From Capsicum annuum (lineage: Eukaryota; Streptophyta; Magnoliopsida; Solanales; Solanaceae), in the NCBI RefSeq assembly GCF_002878395.1, contig NC_061114.1, positions 165,729,898-165,793,897 on the forward strand: a stretch of 64,000 nucleotides of DNA. The letters run 5' to 3'. The translations under genes were made by a program, and so were the position numbers. Below the pieces are notes generated by a model. The model saw nothing but the letters and a program-made list of their open reading frames with translations, did not search any database and had not been told where the DNA came from. Positions 23,790 through 34,671 of the stretch are shown one piece after another; position 1 is the first letter of the stretch, and the number at the start of each line of letters is the position of its first letter.

Positions 23790-24760
23790 TTTGAAGAAGC
23801 TTTTGAGGAATCGGATACCACAAAATTCTTTGATTCTCTTCTAGTTGATGAATTCATGTTTGATAGAGATTTGCCAGATGAAAGAGGAAATCTATCAAAC
23901 ATTATAGTTTAAAGATTGATTTTGATATTTAGAGTCTAACTCAAATGGCAAACGAAAGAAGGGAACTAAACTCAAGTGGTCATGTCTCTTGGTTGTTCAC
24001 CACATCTAACATATGATGGAACACCAGCATCAAGAAATATTCAACAAAAATTTGATATACCTCTTTTTTAGGATGAGGAGGATGATAACTCTGACATTGA
24101 TCTATTGACCTAAAAATGCACTAGACAAAGAGGTAAAAAGGGGAAAGAAAAAGATGATGTTCTTCAAAAGTTTGTAAGAATTTATGGGACAAGGGGCTGA
24201 AAAGAAATTCATGGAATATGTTATGAAGATGAACAAATCTGTCATAATTAACATACGAAGATTACGGAAAGCCTCAATGATTGATAAGGCTGTTATTCCT
24301 GTTGAAATATGGTGGTTGTGAAGGAAAAAAAAGGAAGATGAAATCAACTCAAACATTACAATAACAATAGCTAAAACAAGGAAGGGAGCATGTACTGAGA
24401 AAACCACTTTTTGAAAACAAGTAGGTAGAAGAAAGTAGCTGGAAAGAAGATACTTTCAATCAAAAGGAAAAGAGTTGATACGCTTGAGGGACCTACTCCC
24501 AAGACTGGTTGTGCCACTCCAGCACAAGTGGTTAAACCATCAAAGGGACCATTTACCCCGTCAAGGAGAATAAAAGTTCAAAAAGTTGAAAAGATTCTTA
24601 CTGGAGAGAAGATGATGAATGTTCTGCAAAAATAAAGAGTGTTTGACCCAAAAATTTTTGATAGGCCAGGGATGTTTGAACTGGTTGAGTTTGTTAAATA
24701 TCATGAATGTCTTCATTTGTTTGATTTACCAGTTCTTGAGGTTCATGAGAAGGAGGTCTT
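23790..24760 (+). pseudogene. Retrotransposon-associated 'putative plant transposon protein'-like ORF, broken
   Basis: Forward frames interrupted by stops give 'DTTKFFDSLLVDEFMFDRDL' and 'ERGNLSNIIV' (about 23808-23910), then lysine-rich sequence. From 24445 there is a long open stretch: 'KILSIKRKRVDTLEGPTPK' ... 'RIKVQKVEKILTGEK', one stop, then 'RVFDPKIFDRPGMFELVEFV' and 'HLFDLPVLEVHEKEVFY' (to about 24760). The basic linker plus the 'RVFDP...PGM...EF' block resembles a protein family common in Solanaceae retrotransposon annotation, sometimes called envelope-like. The role of that family is not established. The C-terminal half is lost. Confidence 0.5.
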
Positions 24761-24769
24761 TTATCCCCT

Positions 24770-25461
24770 TTCGACTCGAAGGGTTGAAAAATATTTCTTT
24801 TTGACATTTTAAACCATTTCAAAACCTTAAAGAAAATTTTGAAATAATTTAAGAAAATACAGAGTCATCACTTGATTTTTAAAGAAAATATCAAGAAAAA
24901 ACTAAAAATATTTCAAAAGAGTAAAAACAAAAATATATGTTTGAAATAGAAAAACTAGGTATGAATTCAAAGAATGCCCTAAGAAGGTTTTTAAGGCACT
25001 CAAGAAGTGTCTGTTTAAAAGTGGTTGGCCAAAGACATTTGATTGATTTGTAAAAATGACTAGTTATGAAAACATAGCTAACTTTATAAAATTTTAAATT
25101 CATTTGCAAACATGACATTTATTTTGTTCAAGTGAAAAGTAGCCTATTCAACTTAAGAAAAATTTCTTTGTGAAAGAAAACTAAATTAGATTTTTTTTTA
25201 ATATTGAAAACCAATTATTTCAACAAAAGGAAAGATGATGTCAATTGTACAAAAAATTTAATAGAGCTATGAATTTTGAAAAATAGGAAACTTTAAAGAA
25301 ACATACTAAGTTAAGATAAATTAAGCAATATTTAGTTAATCATGGAATGTTTAAACTTTGAAATAAAATTTTCCTTTAGTCAAAATAAAACTACTTAACA
25401 TATAAATAAAGAAAATATCTTCTTATCATTAAAAGATTCATTTTTAGAAAGATTTATTCTT
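24770..25461. other. Unassigned AT-rich, A-tract-rich DNA
   Basis: No coding or terminal-repeat signal was found. It may be a degraded LTR or leader fragment; the flanking target site for the next element is aagag at 25462-25466. Confidence 0.4.
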
Positions 25462-25650
25462 AAGAGTGATGCAAGTTCAAAAATTTCAACTTGACATCAA
25501 GAGCCTAGAGTATTTCAAAAGTGTGTAGAAGACAAATTAGCAATACAAGAGAAGATAAACATTATATTTTAGGTTCTTTTGAGTATATTACAATGTACAT
25601 GTAATTAAGGGGCATTTATGTCTTTTGTTATTTTAAGTTGGCCCTAGTAG

Positions 25651-25659
25651 TATAAATAG
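25651..25659 (+). promoter_or_regulatory. LTR TATA box, disrupted immediately downstream
   Basis: TATAAATAG has an identical copy in the right LTR at 31105-31113. The inverted-repeat transposon inserted within the next few bases, and its TSD overlaps the box. Confidence 0.6.
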
Positions 25660-25663
25660 TATA

Positions 25664-26753
25664 GGCAGAATACATCGGCAGGCCCCTCAACTTGACACCA
25701 TCTTTCACTTTGATACCTCAAGTGGATGGTGTTCATTTTTAACACCTTAAGTAGCCATCAACTATGTTACTTTGACATATTTTGCTGACTTGGCACATTT
25801 TATGTGTTGCATACACTTTGAGCGCGACAACTTAAAAATTACTAATTTTTATTTTTTTTTCTTCTTTTTCTTCCTTTTGATCTCCTCCAATACATTTCTC
25901 CATTTTTATCCACCAACCACTCACACAATCATGACTTCTTCCTTAAGGATAGTTAAAAATGATGAAAAATTAATCTACCGTCACCTTCTTTTTCTAATTT
26001 CTATAAATTCATAATTTTCAATTACTCGTTTTAGCTCAATTTCTGCCTCGATTTTACTCAATTTAAGCTCCTTCAATGGTGAAAAATTTTGAGATAGATG
26101 TTGGAGTTAATATGAAAGAATGAATAATGTCAAATGCAATTCAATTGTGAAAATTTCCTCCAATTGTGAAATCTCAATAAATTTTAACAAATCTTGTTAG
26201 GGATGAATTCTTAACAATTTTTATTTTTTTTTTGAAAAGATGATTGTGTATTCAGAGTTAATTGAAGAGAATATTTTGATTGTAAAGGGTTGATGGGTGG
26301 GCAGAGGAGGCAAAACGGTAGTGAAAATCATAGAAGACGACTGAGGGGTGGGGAAGCCGGCGAGGTCGCGTGGTGGGTGGGGTGGGGTCGGGGTGGGGGT
26401 GGGGGTCTGGAGAAGAAAAATTTGGTGTTGGTAATTATAATTTATTTTTTATAACTATTTGGGTTTAAAAATGCCAAGTGTCAATATTTAATTGACAATT
26501 TTTTTGCTTTAATTAAAATTAGTTATTTAAAAATTAATTTGGAGAGAAATGACAAATGTTTGTATTTTATTCGTCACTTTTCATGTCATTGACGCGTGTT
26601 ACACACACACGTAGTATTTTTTTGCTGATTATAAAAAAATGCTAAATCGACACACTTGAAGATTGCTTTAGGTGCTAGAAATGAACACCGTCCACTCAAT
26701 GTGCCAAAGTGAAAGATGGTTCTAAGTTGAGGGGCCTGCCGATGTATTCCATC
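25664..26753. mobile_element. Mutator-like non-autonomous TIR element (1.09 kb)
   Basis: The ends are inverted repeats of about 90 bp. The left reads 'aatacatcggcaggcccctc' and then 'aacttgacaccatctttcac'. The right, as reverse complement, reads the same with a few changes. The flanks aaatagtata (25654-25663) and aaatagaata (26754-26763) form a 9-10 bp TSD with one mismatch, the size typical of Mutator-like elements. The right LTR of the host element has the empty site (31105-31118). The interior is noncoding with a G-rich stretch at 26330-26410; a chance 80-codon frame (25772-26014) is not supported. Confidence 0.82.
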
Positions 26754-27072
26754 AAATAGAATATGAGGAACATCTTTAGGGTGAACAATATTTTTTAGGT
26801 TAATCTCTTGGTGAGGTTTATAGGTTGAATCCCTTTATCTCTACATTGGATCTCTCTTGAATATCTTTTGGTATGATTATTAATGTATGAGTTCAATTCT
26901 CTTCTCCTTTGAATTCAATCTTGTAATTGTTTGTTTAAATTAGGAAATTACATATCTATATTAGTCTCTAATTTACTCCAGATGTGGAATTGTTTCGTTC
27001 TTTTTTCTCAATCTTCCATCTATTTCTGGAATATCCATTCAATTTGTTTATATTTTATCTCATTTTATATTA

Positions 27073-28114
27073 ATTGGTATTAGCACAAGGCTAAAGAATT
27101 GTTCCTACAATTCTTAATCCTTGGCTTGTATCATTTGAAATTCAAAAAAAAAAATAGAAAAAATTAAAAATTTGAAGAAAAAAATTGAACTGAAAAGTGA
27201 AGAATTTTCAAGTGGGTGTTGTTGGATTTTTTTGGGAATAGTTCAAAGTACTTGAATATCAAATTTGAGAGCATTTAAAGTTGATTTGAAGTTGATTTTG
27301 CCTCATTTTCTCCCATTTTCGCGGCTGAAATTTCAGCACTTTCTAGAGTGAAAATTTTGAGTTTTTGAGCTCTCTTGTGTTAATTTTACCCCCATTTTTT
27401 AGATCTAATTTATTTTGATCATGAGTAAACTATATTAGATTTCAAATTTGAGATCTATGGATGAATTTGAGGTCAATTTTAGATTCAAAAATTAGGCATT
27501 TTTCTTGTGCGAATTTTAGTGAAATTTTAAAGTTTGAGTTGATTTTTTACTTTGAAAATTATTGGGTGCTGTTTAAAAATGTTTCATATTAATTGGGTGA
27601 ACTTAATTTGGGTTGGATCTTGATAGATTCAATGAATGTGGTGTTTTAAATTTTTTTTGAGTGACCTTTATTCCCAAACTCTAAATTTGAATTGTTTGAT
27701 TTATAGGTAAATTATATTGTATGTCAATTCTTTAGCTAGATTACATTGAGTATTAGTTCTACTTGTGTTTTCTAGTTATTTATGTGTTCGTATTTCATTT
27801 CACGTCAATTTCTTTTCTACTTTTCGCTTTTTAGTTTCATTGTATGTTTAATTCATTCCTTATTTGTGACTGTGTTTTGTTTTTCTTTGTTATTAATATA
27901 AACTCTACTCTGAACCAATACTTGAAAACTTACTTTGAGATTATTTGAGATTGTAAAATCGTGAAGAGGCTAAGGAATACCCTTGAGTAGTAAAAGGCTT
28001 GAGTGGTGAGATCATTTGAGTATGGTCCTAAAAGCCTACAACCTTTGAGTGTATACACGAGTGAAAAAAAATTGAGTTGCCATCATTTGAGTTATACATG
28101 TGAGGGAGTGACTT
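27073..28114 (+). other. Leader of second pol-less LTR element
   Basis: AT-rich leader following the primer-binding site. No open frame of note before 28003-28115. Confidence 0.5.
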
Positions 28115-28519
28115 GTGAGGTCCATTATTTTACCAACCACTTTTCTTGTCCTAATTATGTCTTATATAGATTCAAGGAGTTACTATGGAGGTTTGGATGT
28201 CAATGGTGAAAGGAGAACTTTATCTTCTAATTCTACTTCTAGTCAAAATTATTCTGAAGTTTTTCATGATTATTATAGTAGTGCTTCTACAAGAATAAGA
28301 GAGCATGAGCCTAATGGAAGTTTGATTAAATTTGACGTCATTGTAGAGGGTTATGAAAGTGATTACACATTTGATTGCATTTTAGGTGTAGAAAAATTAT
28401 GTTATACCAACTTCATTGATCCTTCTTTGGTTGAGTGGTTGGAAATACGTTATCATACAAAAAGTTCACCATATAAATTTGGTGAAAGGTTGATTGACAT
28501 AGAAATGATCATTGTTTAA
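28115..28519 (+). CDS. Unrecognised 134-codon ORF in pol-less LTR element
   Basis: The frame opens at ATG 28115, but an ATG at 28158 (MSYIDSRSYYGGLDVNGERR...) starts closer to the conserved-looking part. Residues 35-60 are serine-rich. The C-terminal half contains 'FDCILGVEKLCYTNFIDPSL' followed by 'VEWLEIRYHTKSSPYKFGE'. That half weakly recalls the segment of Ty3 polyproteins just after the protease active site ('CTN' followed by a 'KLGL...HP.PY' block), but the catalytic Asp-Ser/Thr-Gly is not present. It may be a derivative of Gag-protease kept by a non-autonomous family. Function unknown. Confidence 0.4.
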   Translation: MRSIILPTTFLVLIMSYIDSRSYYGGLDVNGERRTLSSNSTSSQNYSEVFHDYYSSASTRIREHEPNGSLIKFDVIVEGYESDYTFDCILGVEKLCYTNFIDPSLVEWLEIRYHTKSSPYKFGERLIDIEMIIV

Positions 28520-29198
28520 CATGGGGGGAGCTATCAAGGGGGGTATTTGGTGTGATGTATACTCTTTTTCTACTTGTTTGGTATATTTAGGAGCTTTTTG
28601 GTTCAAGCATAATATATTTTAGTTTGATAGAAATTTGAAAAAATTTGTTGTTGTAGATTCAGTGAAACGAAAGCATGTCTTAACTCTCATGGTTATTAAT
28701 GAATTTTCAATAATAAATGAGAAAGTCAGAAAAGTGAAAATGAAGAATACTAACTTGAAATTTGACATGGAAAAGTCATTTAAATAATTAAAGCAGTGTC
28801 TTTAAAGCTTCTAAAGATGCCAAGTTGAAACTTGATTTGAAGAGTCATCACAATGACTCAAAGGGGATCCTTGGAGCCTATTGCACTCCTAATGAAATAA
28901 ATGATAATGAAAAGAAAGAGAGGAATTAGGGAGTGTATAGTCACAATTTAAGAGAGCAAAAAGAAAAAAATATATTTGGAATGAAGTAAGTGAGTGGATA
29001 CAAGCGCAAAAGAAAAGAAAGTTGAAAAATGAGAGTGAATTGTCACAAGAAGAAAAGAAGAAAAGTGAAGCAAGTAAGAGAAAAGGAAATGATATAATAG
29101 AAAAACAAGAGAGAGTGAGAGTGAGAAGTCTTCTTATTCTAACTCTACCATTTTGAATTTTTCTTCTTCTAGTGTTTCTACTTCTTTTATAGGTATTC
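28520..29198 (+). other. Decayed internal sequence with A/G-rich runs
   Basis: Short frames rich in Lys, Glu and Ser occur (28880-29120, repeats of 'gaaaag' and 'gagtga'). Minus-strand frames here (for example 28889-29212) are antisense shadows of this low-complexity sequence. Confidence 0.4.
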
Positions 29199-30010
29199 TT
29201 GAAGAAATGCATAAAAAGAATGATTCAACATGAAAAGAAATCCAAGAATCAAAAAGAAGCAAGTCAAATTAAAAATACTTCAAGAAAGAATGTGAGCTTA
29301 ATTTTAGAAAATCATGAAAAAGAAAATTCGTTGAGTGTTCATCAAGGTAAAAAGTCTAATCCTAACTCTTTAGTTACTTCAAATGAACTTGATAGTGACT
29401 TGAGTGTGAATGTTAGAACATCTTTTGGTGGGTTGATGATTCTTTACTTTGTGTCAATAGACAAATGAATGATGATCATACACCAGTTGAATATGATTGT
29501 GGAGCTAAAATTGTTATTGATTGTGAGCTTAAAATATTTCAAACTAGTGTTATGTCAAATATGAAAAAATATGGTATTTCCTTGAATTCTTGTGATGAAG
29601 ATGAGTATATTGCTTCTTTAGCTACTCGGAACACTAAAAATGTGATTGATAATGATTGACTCTTTGCAAGTGAATTTTATTGTAACAATTCTTTATCTCA
29701 TAGTTCTCTTTAAATGGAGCATGAGAAGTGTGATGATAGTCCTTTTGAGCTTAAAGAATGTAAAAAAATTAAAAATTTTGGCAATCCTCTTTTTGGTGAT
29801 TTTCAATTGAATGATCTATTCCTTGTTGACTCATATACACTTGATGAAAGTGATTATCCAAAATTTAAAGAGTGCAAGACTTATGAAAATGATTCTTGTG
29901 ACTTGTTTGAGGGTTTTAATTGTTTCGATGTTAGCAAGCTAACTCTCAAATTATTTATTGAAAGTACTTTTTATGTTGAAAAGTCCTCTAAAATTGAAGA
30001 AAACATTTAA
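29199..30010 (+). pseudogene. Unrecognised acidic/polar ORF series of the pol-less element
   Basis: Three nearly contiguous forward frames, 29199-29468, 29465-29659 and 29714-30010, look like one ancestral reading frame of about 260 codons broken by two small lesions. The first is Lys/Ser/Asn rich ('KKSKNQKEASQIKNTSRKN'). The second includes 'VEYDCGAKIVIDCELKIFQT' and 'DEDEYIASLATRN'. The third includes 'KNFGNPLFGDFQLNDLFLVD' and 'ECKTYENDSCDLFEGFNCFD'. No signal peptide, membrane segment or zinc knuckle is apparent. It lies where pol would be but has none of its motifs. Confidence 0.4.
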
Positions 30011-30908
30011 AGAATAGGAGAGCCATAAGTGATTGGAGTAGTAAATTGACAGATGATAACTTTTGAATTAATTTATTTACTTACTCTAATCTTACCTTTG
30101 AGGATATAAATTAGGCGGAATTTTTAAATTCTTCAATTCTTTTAGAGGAAAGTGTAAATATGATCCATTTGAACTACTGTCAAATATCTATGGGCATAAA
30201 TGTGGCAATTGTTCTTTAGGTGAGTTTACTAACCTTGTTGATCTATTTGTGAAACACCATCAATAGAGGATCTATAACGAGGTAAGATACTTGGGAGCAT
30301 CTTCTTGGGCTACAAAAATATTTGAGGTATTTTTGCCTTCTGAATTCAAGAATGATTTGTTTGAATGGCTAGTGCTAATTTTTAGAATTGTTGTGCCTTT
30401 GACCTTTATAGTAGCAACTTTGTTGTGATTAATGAGAATTCTGTGATGTTGCTATTTGAATCATGTTGTGAGTTACTAAGTGAGAAATACAAGAAAATTT
30501 TGAAATTGATGTTTGTGATTGATTCGGGAATGCATACTTGTATTTAAGATTTGTGGATGTTATTTTTGTTCTCTTAATCATGTGGTTAGAAGAGTACAAT
30601 TCAATTGTGAATTAAGAAATTATTTGGTCCAAGTTGTTGAAGAAACTAGTTTTGACTTGAAAGTTCTAATTTGGAAAATTATTAGTTTCTTTTAACCTTT
30701 TTTTATGATGTGGTATACTTTTGAGTAAAGTTCTTAATACTAAATTTGAAAAAATAAGTTTTATGGAACTTCTTGATTCTTGTCCCTATCACAAAAGTGT
30801 GTATTTTTGGGAATGATATGTAACTTTTTTAAAAGACTATTTTTTGGCTTATGTACTAATTTCTCTCTATGATTTGCAAGGCTCGAACTTGAAGTCGAAT
30901 TCTTTCCA
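30011..30908. other. 3' internal region of pol-less element
   Basis: Decayed sequence with many stops in all frames and no recognisable domain. Confidence 0.45.
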
Positions 30909-30920
30909 ACAAGGGGAGAA
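30909..30920 (+). other. Polypurine tract
   Basis: acaaggggagaa lies directly before the right LTR start. Confidence 0.65.
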
Positions 30921-31426
30921 TAATGCAAGTTCGAAGATTTCAACTTGACATCAAGAGCCTAGAGTGTTTCAAGAGAGTGTGGCAGCAAGAAAATCAATAC
31001 AAGTGAAGATAAACATTATATTTTAGGTTCTTTTGATCATAGCATAATGTACATGTAATTAAGAAGCATTTATGTCTTTTCTTATTTTAAGTTAGTCCTA
31101 GTAATATAAATAGAATATGATGAACATCTTTAGGATGAACAATATTTTTATGTTAACTCTCTTGGTGAGGTTTATGGGTTGAAGCCCTTTGTATCTACAT
31201 TGGATCTCTCTTGAATGTCTTTTGGTAAGATTATTCATGCATCAGTTCAATTTTCTTCTCTCCTGAATTCAATCATGTAATTATTTGTTTCAATTAATGA
31301 ATTACAAATCTATATTTGTCTCTAATTTACTTCAATTATGGAAGTGTTTCATTCTTTCTTCTCTATCTGCCATCTATTTCTTGATTATCCATTCAATATC
31401 TTTAACTTGTATCTCGTTTTACATCA
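30921..31426 (+). mobile_element. Right LTR of second pol-less element (506 bp)
   Basis: taatgcaagttcgaag ... ctcgttttacatca aligns throughout with the left LTR, minus its transposon insert. The first two bases are TA rather than TG, probably a G-to-A change. The TSD aagag follows. Confidence 0.9.
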
Positions 31427-31431
31427 AAGAG

Positions 31432-32367
31432 GAATAAAGAATCATTTTTTATTTTAGGTTTGTGACAAACTAAAAGTGATGAATATTGAATAAATGAAGA
31501 ATAAAGATAAAATCCAAAATAACAATGCTTGGGTAATCTATCTAGATTAACCAAATTCAAGAATTAATTAAAATTACGTAAATCAAGTATGAATTAGTAC
31601 AATAATAAATGAAGAAAAGTTGAAGTTTGAGCCCCATATTTAGCCCATTTTGAATCTACCCAGCTCTTGGGCCGAATGTTTATGGACTTTGATCCATTTC
31701 TGCAGTGTATAATTGTAGTATATTATCAGCTCCTTCACATTTTCTATATGCTTGACGTATACTTGGTGTATGCATGGCCAAATCAGTTATGTATACACAT
31801 ATTTTGGTCCTCCACCTACATATCCGGTTTTTTTCCTCATTCTTCTCAAATAGCTGCATATATATATATATATATATGTTATATATCTGTTGTATATCCA
31901 TGTATACAACCTAGTTTTCTTCAAAAATAATCTATTTTGGGACTTTAGCGTGATCAGGCCTTGACTCAAATATATTGGGGACTCCTTGGGCCATCATGGA
32001 GTATGCAAGGGATGTTTTGGACGGTCCAAATGGACCCTTAATTCACATGCGGCATAGCAAAAGAAAAAAGGATTAATACCTTACCTAAATCATTTGAACA
32101 GATAAATACTTTAAGAAGAATCTGAACTGAATTTCAAATCAAACAGATCAAGTAATCATTTGTCAGAACATGCCCGCAATAAGATAAGTGTTATAAGCTT
32201 GCCCATGCTTTTTCAATATTATAATGAATATGGCAAGCTTGAGCAGGGAGCAAAGTCAAATGGAAAAAGGTTCAAACAAGAATTATGCTCCAGGTAAAGG
32301 ATTTTACTCAACATATTGATTAGACTAAGTAAAATAGGTGTAAACAATTGAGAGAGATACTCTATGG
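31432..32367. other. Unassigned DNA with a (TA)n microsatellite
   Basis: A (TA)n run of about 10 units lies at 31859-31878. Frames of 60-87 codons on both strands across it are chance products of simple sequence. No gene or terminal repeat was identified. Confidence 0.5.
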
Positions 32368-33021
32368 TCTTAAAAAAAAAAACATAAAAATAACCTTAAA
32401 CTTGACACCAAATTATAACTTTGACCTTAAACTTTGACAATGCACAAATATGACCTTTAACTATTCAAAACTGCACAAATATGACCTCAAATCCTACGTG
32501 ACAAAACGCATGTTCAACATGCAAAACTGGGCGCATTTGGCTTAAAATTTAAGGGCATAATACATAAATATGACCTTAAACTTTGAAAGTGCACAAATAT
32601 AACCTTTAACTATTCAAAACTGCACAAATATGACCTTTAAATAACTCTTCACTATTATTTTTCATTATTTTCAGCTCAAAGATGAAAATGGCATCTAATT
32701 TCTTTTGTTATTGCGAAAAAAGAGCAATATTGAAGATTTATTAATTAGGCGAGTTAGTCTCATATGAAAAAAATCGAACGGGTATGTATATATATTATAA
32801 AGCAAAGGACGAATTTAAGTTATATAATATATCTAAATATTATTTATTTAAATGTTAAATTAAAGATGAAACTATATTGATAATAAAAAAATTATAGTTT
32901 TAACAAAACGTTATTAAATTAATGTTATTAAGGATAGTAGTAGTAGTAAATTAAATTAACGTTATCAAATTAACATAATTAAAATGTTATTAAATTAACG
33001 TTATTAAAACGTTATTAAATT

Positions 33022-33250
33022 AACAAGGGGCGGACCTACGTGGTTGCCATGGGGTTCACCCGAACCACCTCGGTAAAAAAATTACGTTGTATATATATAA
33101 GATGGAAAATGTATATTTATGTACGTATATTAATATTGAACCGCATGAAACAAGGAACTTAGATAGCCCAGTGGTGTTACTTGCTCTTCTTGGGCGCTTC
33201 CTTCAACCTACTGTGCGGGTTCGATCCCTGCTAGTGGCTATTTTTTTTTT
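33022..33250 (+). repeat. Short interspersed repeat with tRNA-like promoter boxes (SINE-like)
   Basis: An A-box-like tagcccagtgg (33164-33174) and a B-box ggttcgatcc (33218-33227) lie 43 bp apart, followed by a run of 12 T (about 33240-33251). The upstream 140 bp (from 'aaggggcggacctacgtgg') reads like a widely dispersed Solanaceae repeat. A tRNA-derived internal promoter is plausible. The T-run rather than an A-tail and the lack of a clear TSD leave the class open. Confidence 0.4.
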
Positions 33251-33282
33251 TAATTAAAAAAAGCTAGGTGTTGCTGCTATAG

Positions 33283-33367
33283 AAATAAATAAAATAATAA
33301 TAATAATAATAATAATAATTTTTTCAAATTAAAAAAAAGTTAGGTGCTTCTACTATAGAAATAAAAA

Positions 33368-33401
<34 letters not shown>

Positions 33402-33402
33402 A
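33283..33402. repeat. Opposed (AAT)n and (ATT)n microsatellites
   Basis: About 9 AAT units (33293-33320) and about 11 ATT units (33368-33401) are separated by a 45-bp spacer. Each is preceded by near-copies of 'taggtg(t/c)t(g/t)ct(g/a)ctatagaaata'. The two tracts are complementary and could fold into a hairpin. Confidence 0.8.
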
Positions 33403-33731
33403 CAATAATAATTAAAAAAAAACGATGTTGTTTTAACACAAAAAACAAAACTTTGACAATGCACAAATATGACCTTTAACTATTCAAAACTGTACAAATA
33501 TGACATCTCTCCAAGTCAGCTGTTTTAACGACGTGGCATCGTGTGATTGAATTACCTTTCCACGTAGGCGCGAGTGAGACTCACACATGGGATTGCAAAA
33601 TCGGAGGTCATATTTGTTCAGGTTTTGAATAGTTAAAAGTCCTATTTGTGCACTATCAAAGTTTAAGGTCAAAGTTATAATTTGATGTCAAGTTTGAGAT
33701 CATTTTTACGTATTACCTTAAAAAAAAAAAA

Positions 33732-34671
33732 AAGCAACGACATTGAAGTTATTTTCTTAAAGATACATGGAATATTTTGACTCTTGAAAGGAGATGAGCA
33801 AATGAGCCTTAACCCATCACATGGTAAATCCAAAACCAAATAATGTAAAGGGTAAAGTAAAGAGCCATCTTAATTAAATCCAAAAGTGCTACTGGAAAGA
33901 TAAAGCAAATCTTGTAACTTACAGCTTGTATTAGCATAAATGGATAGATCTTAGACTAGTGAATTCCAGTAACAATCACAAGATTATCACATACATCAAC
34001 CTAATTTGAACAGAGAGATTTCTCGAATGATACATGACTTCAGCTAAAGTGATCAAACTAATTCGGTTATGAGATACTACCTCTCTGATAACGTAACTGA
34101 TTAAAATCATTGAAAAGAAAATAAACTTAAACAAAAGGAAAGAGGGGACTTTGAAGAGTTAAACAACACAGTGACAACCTTAATATCAAAATAAAATTTA
34201 CACATTACCATTAAAAATATTAGAACTCTCATCGAAATTGACATAAAAAATATAACTTTTACATCTAGAGGAGGAGTTCAAAACAAAAACTAGCCTCATC
34301 TCATTATCTATCAATTTTACTTGACATCAAGAAACCAAAAAATATTTCGGAGATACCTTATCTAAAATAATATTTGAAACACAATGTTATTCACTCACAA
34401 ATTCATTTTTTATACATGACGTCAATCAAACCACACACTCAAATCAGTAGTTAGAGACACGAATTGCACACTCAAACTTAAGGCTTGTTCAATCAACACA
34501 AATAGATAACTCGGGTACAACCATCATACCCATAGGCCTTAACAAAATTTATCCAGATGGATTTTGAGCATCAAAAGCTTCAGTACGTCAACAAAATTTC
34601 ACAATTTACCAGATTACACATTATAACATCCTATCGTGAAGAAGAAAAATGTAAAAGATGAAGTTATTACC
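33732..34671. other. Low-copy-looking AT-rich DNA, no supported gene
   Basis: No retroelement motif, terminal repeat or long open frame on either strand. If the promoter proposed at 34672-34906 is real, this stretch would be its downstream intron. Confidence 0.35.

Larger units (their letters stand above)
25467..27072 (+). mobile_element. Left LTR of second pol-less LTR element, interrupted
   Basis: It begins tgatgcaagttcaaa and ends tcattttatatta. Without the 1.09-kb insert at 25664-26753 and one TSD copy it is about 506 bp, the same as the right LTR (30921-31426). The TSD aagag lies at 25462-25466 and 31427-31431. A TATA box sits at 25651-25659. 'attggtattagcacaagg' just after the LTR is a degenerate initiator tRNA-Met primer site. 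Confidence 0.88.
32368..33731. mobile_element. Inverted-repeat (MULE/MITE-like) element with nested material
   Basis: The left end (about 32382-32510) and right end (33590-33716) are inverted copies; both contain 'aacttgaca(c/t)caaattataactttgacc' (read inverted on the right). The flanks cttaaaaaaaaaa are duplicated (32368-32381 and about 33718-33731), giving a TSD of at least 9 bp, though the poly-A makes its length uncertain. Part of the terminal sequence also recurs in direct orientation at 32577-32640 and 33448-33506, so the interior is rearranged or holds a second related copy. No transposase ORF is present. Confidence 0.65.

Noticed and set aside
25772..26014. 80-codon frame within the MULE-like element
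   Set aside because: Poly-T derived Phe run, no transposase motif; not a gene.
31667..31969. Overlapping 60-87 codon frames on both strands
   Set aside because: They span a (TA)n microsatellite and translate to simple Tyr-Ile repeats.
33164..33227. Possible tRNA gene
   Set aside because: Only A- and B-box motifs are present; no acceptor stem or anticodon arm could be folded, so at most a tRNA-derived repeat.
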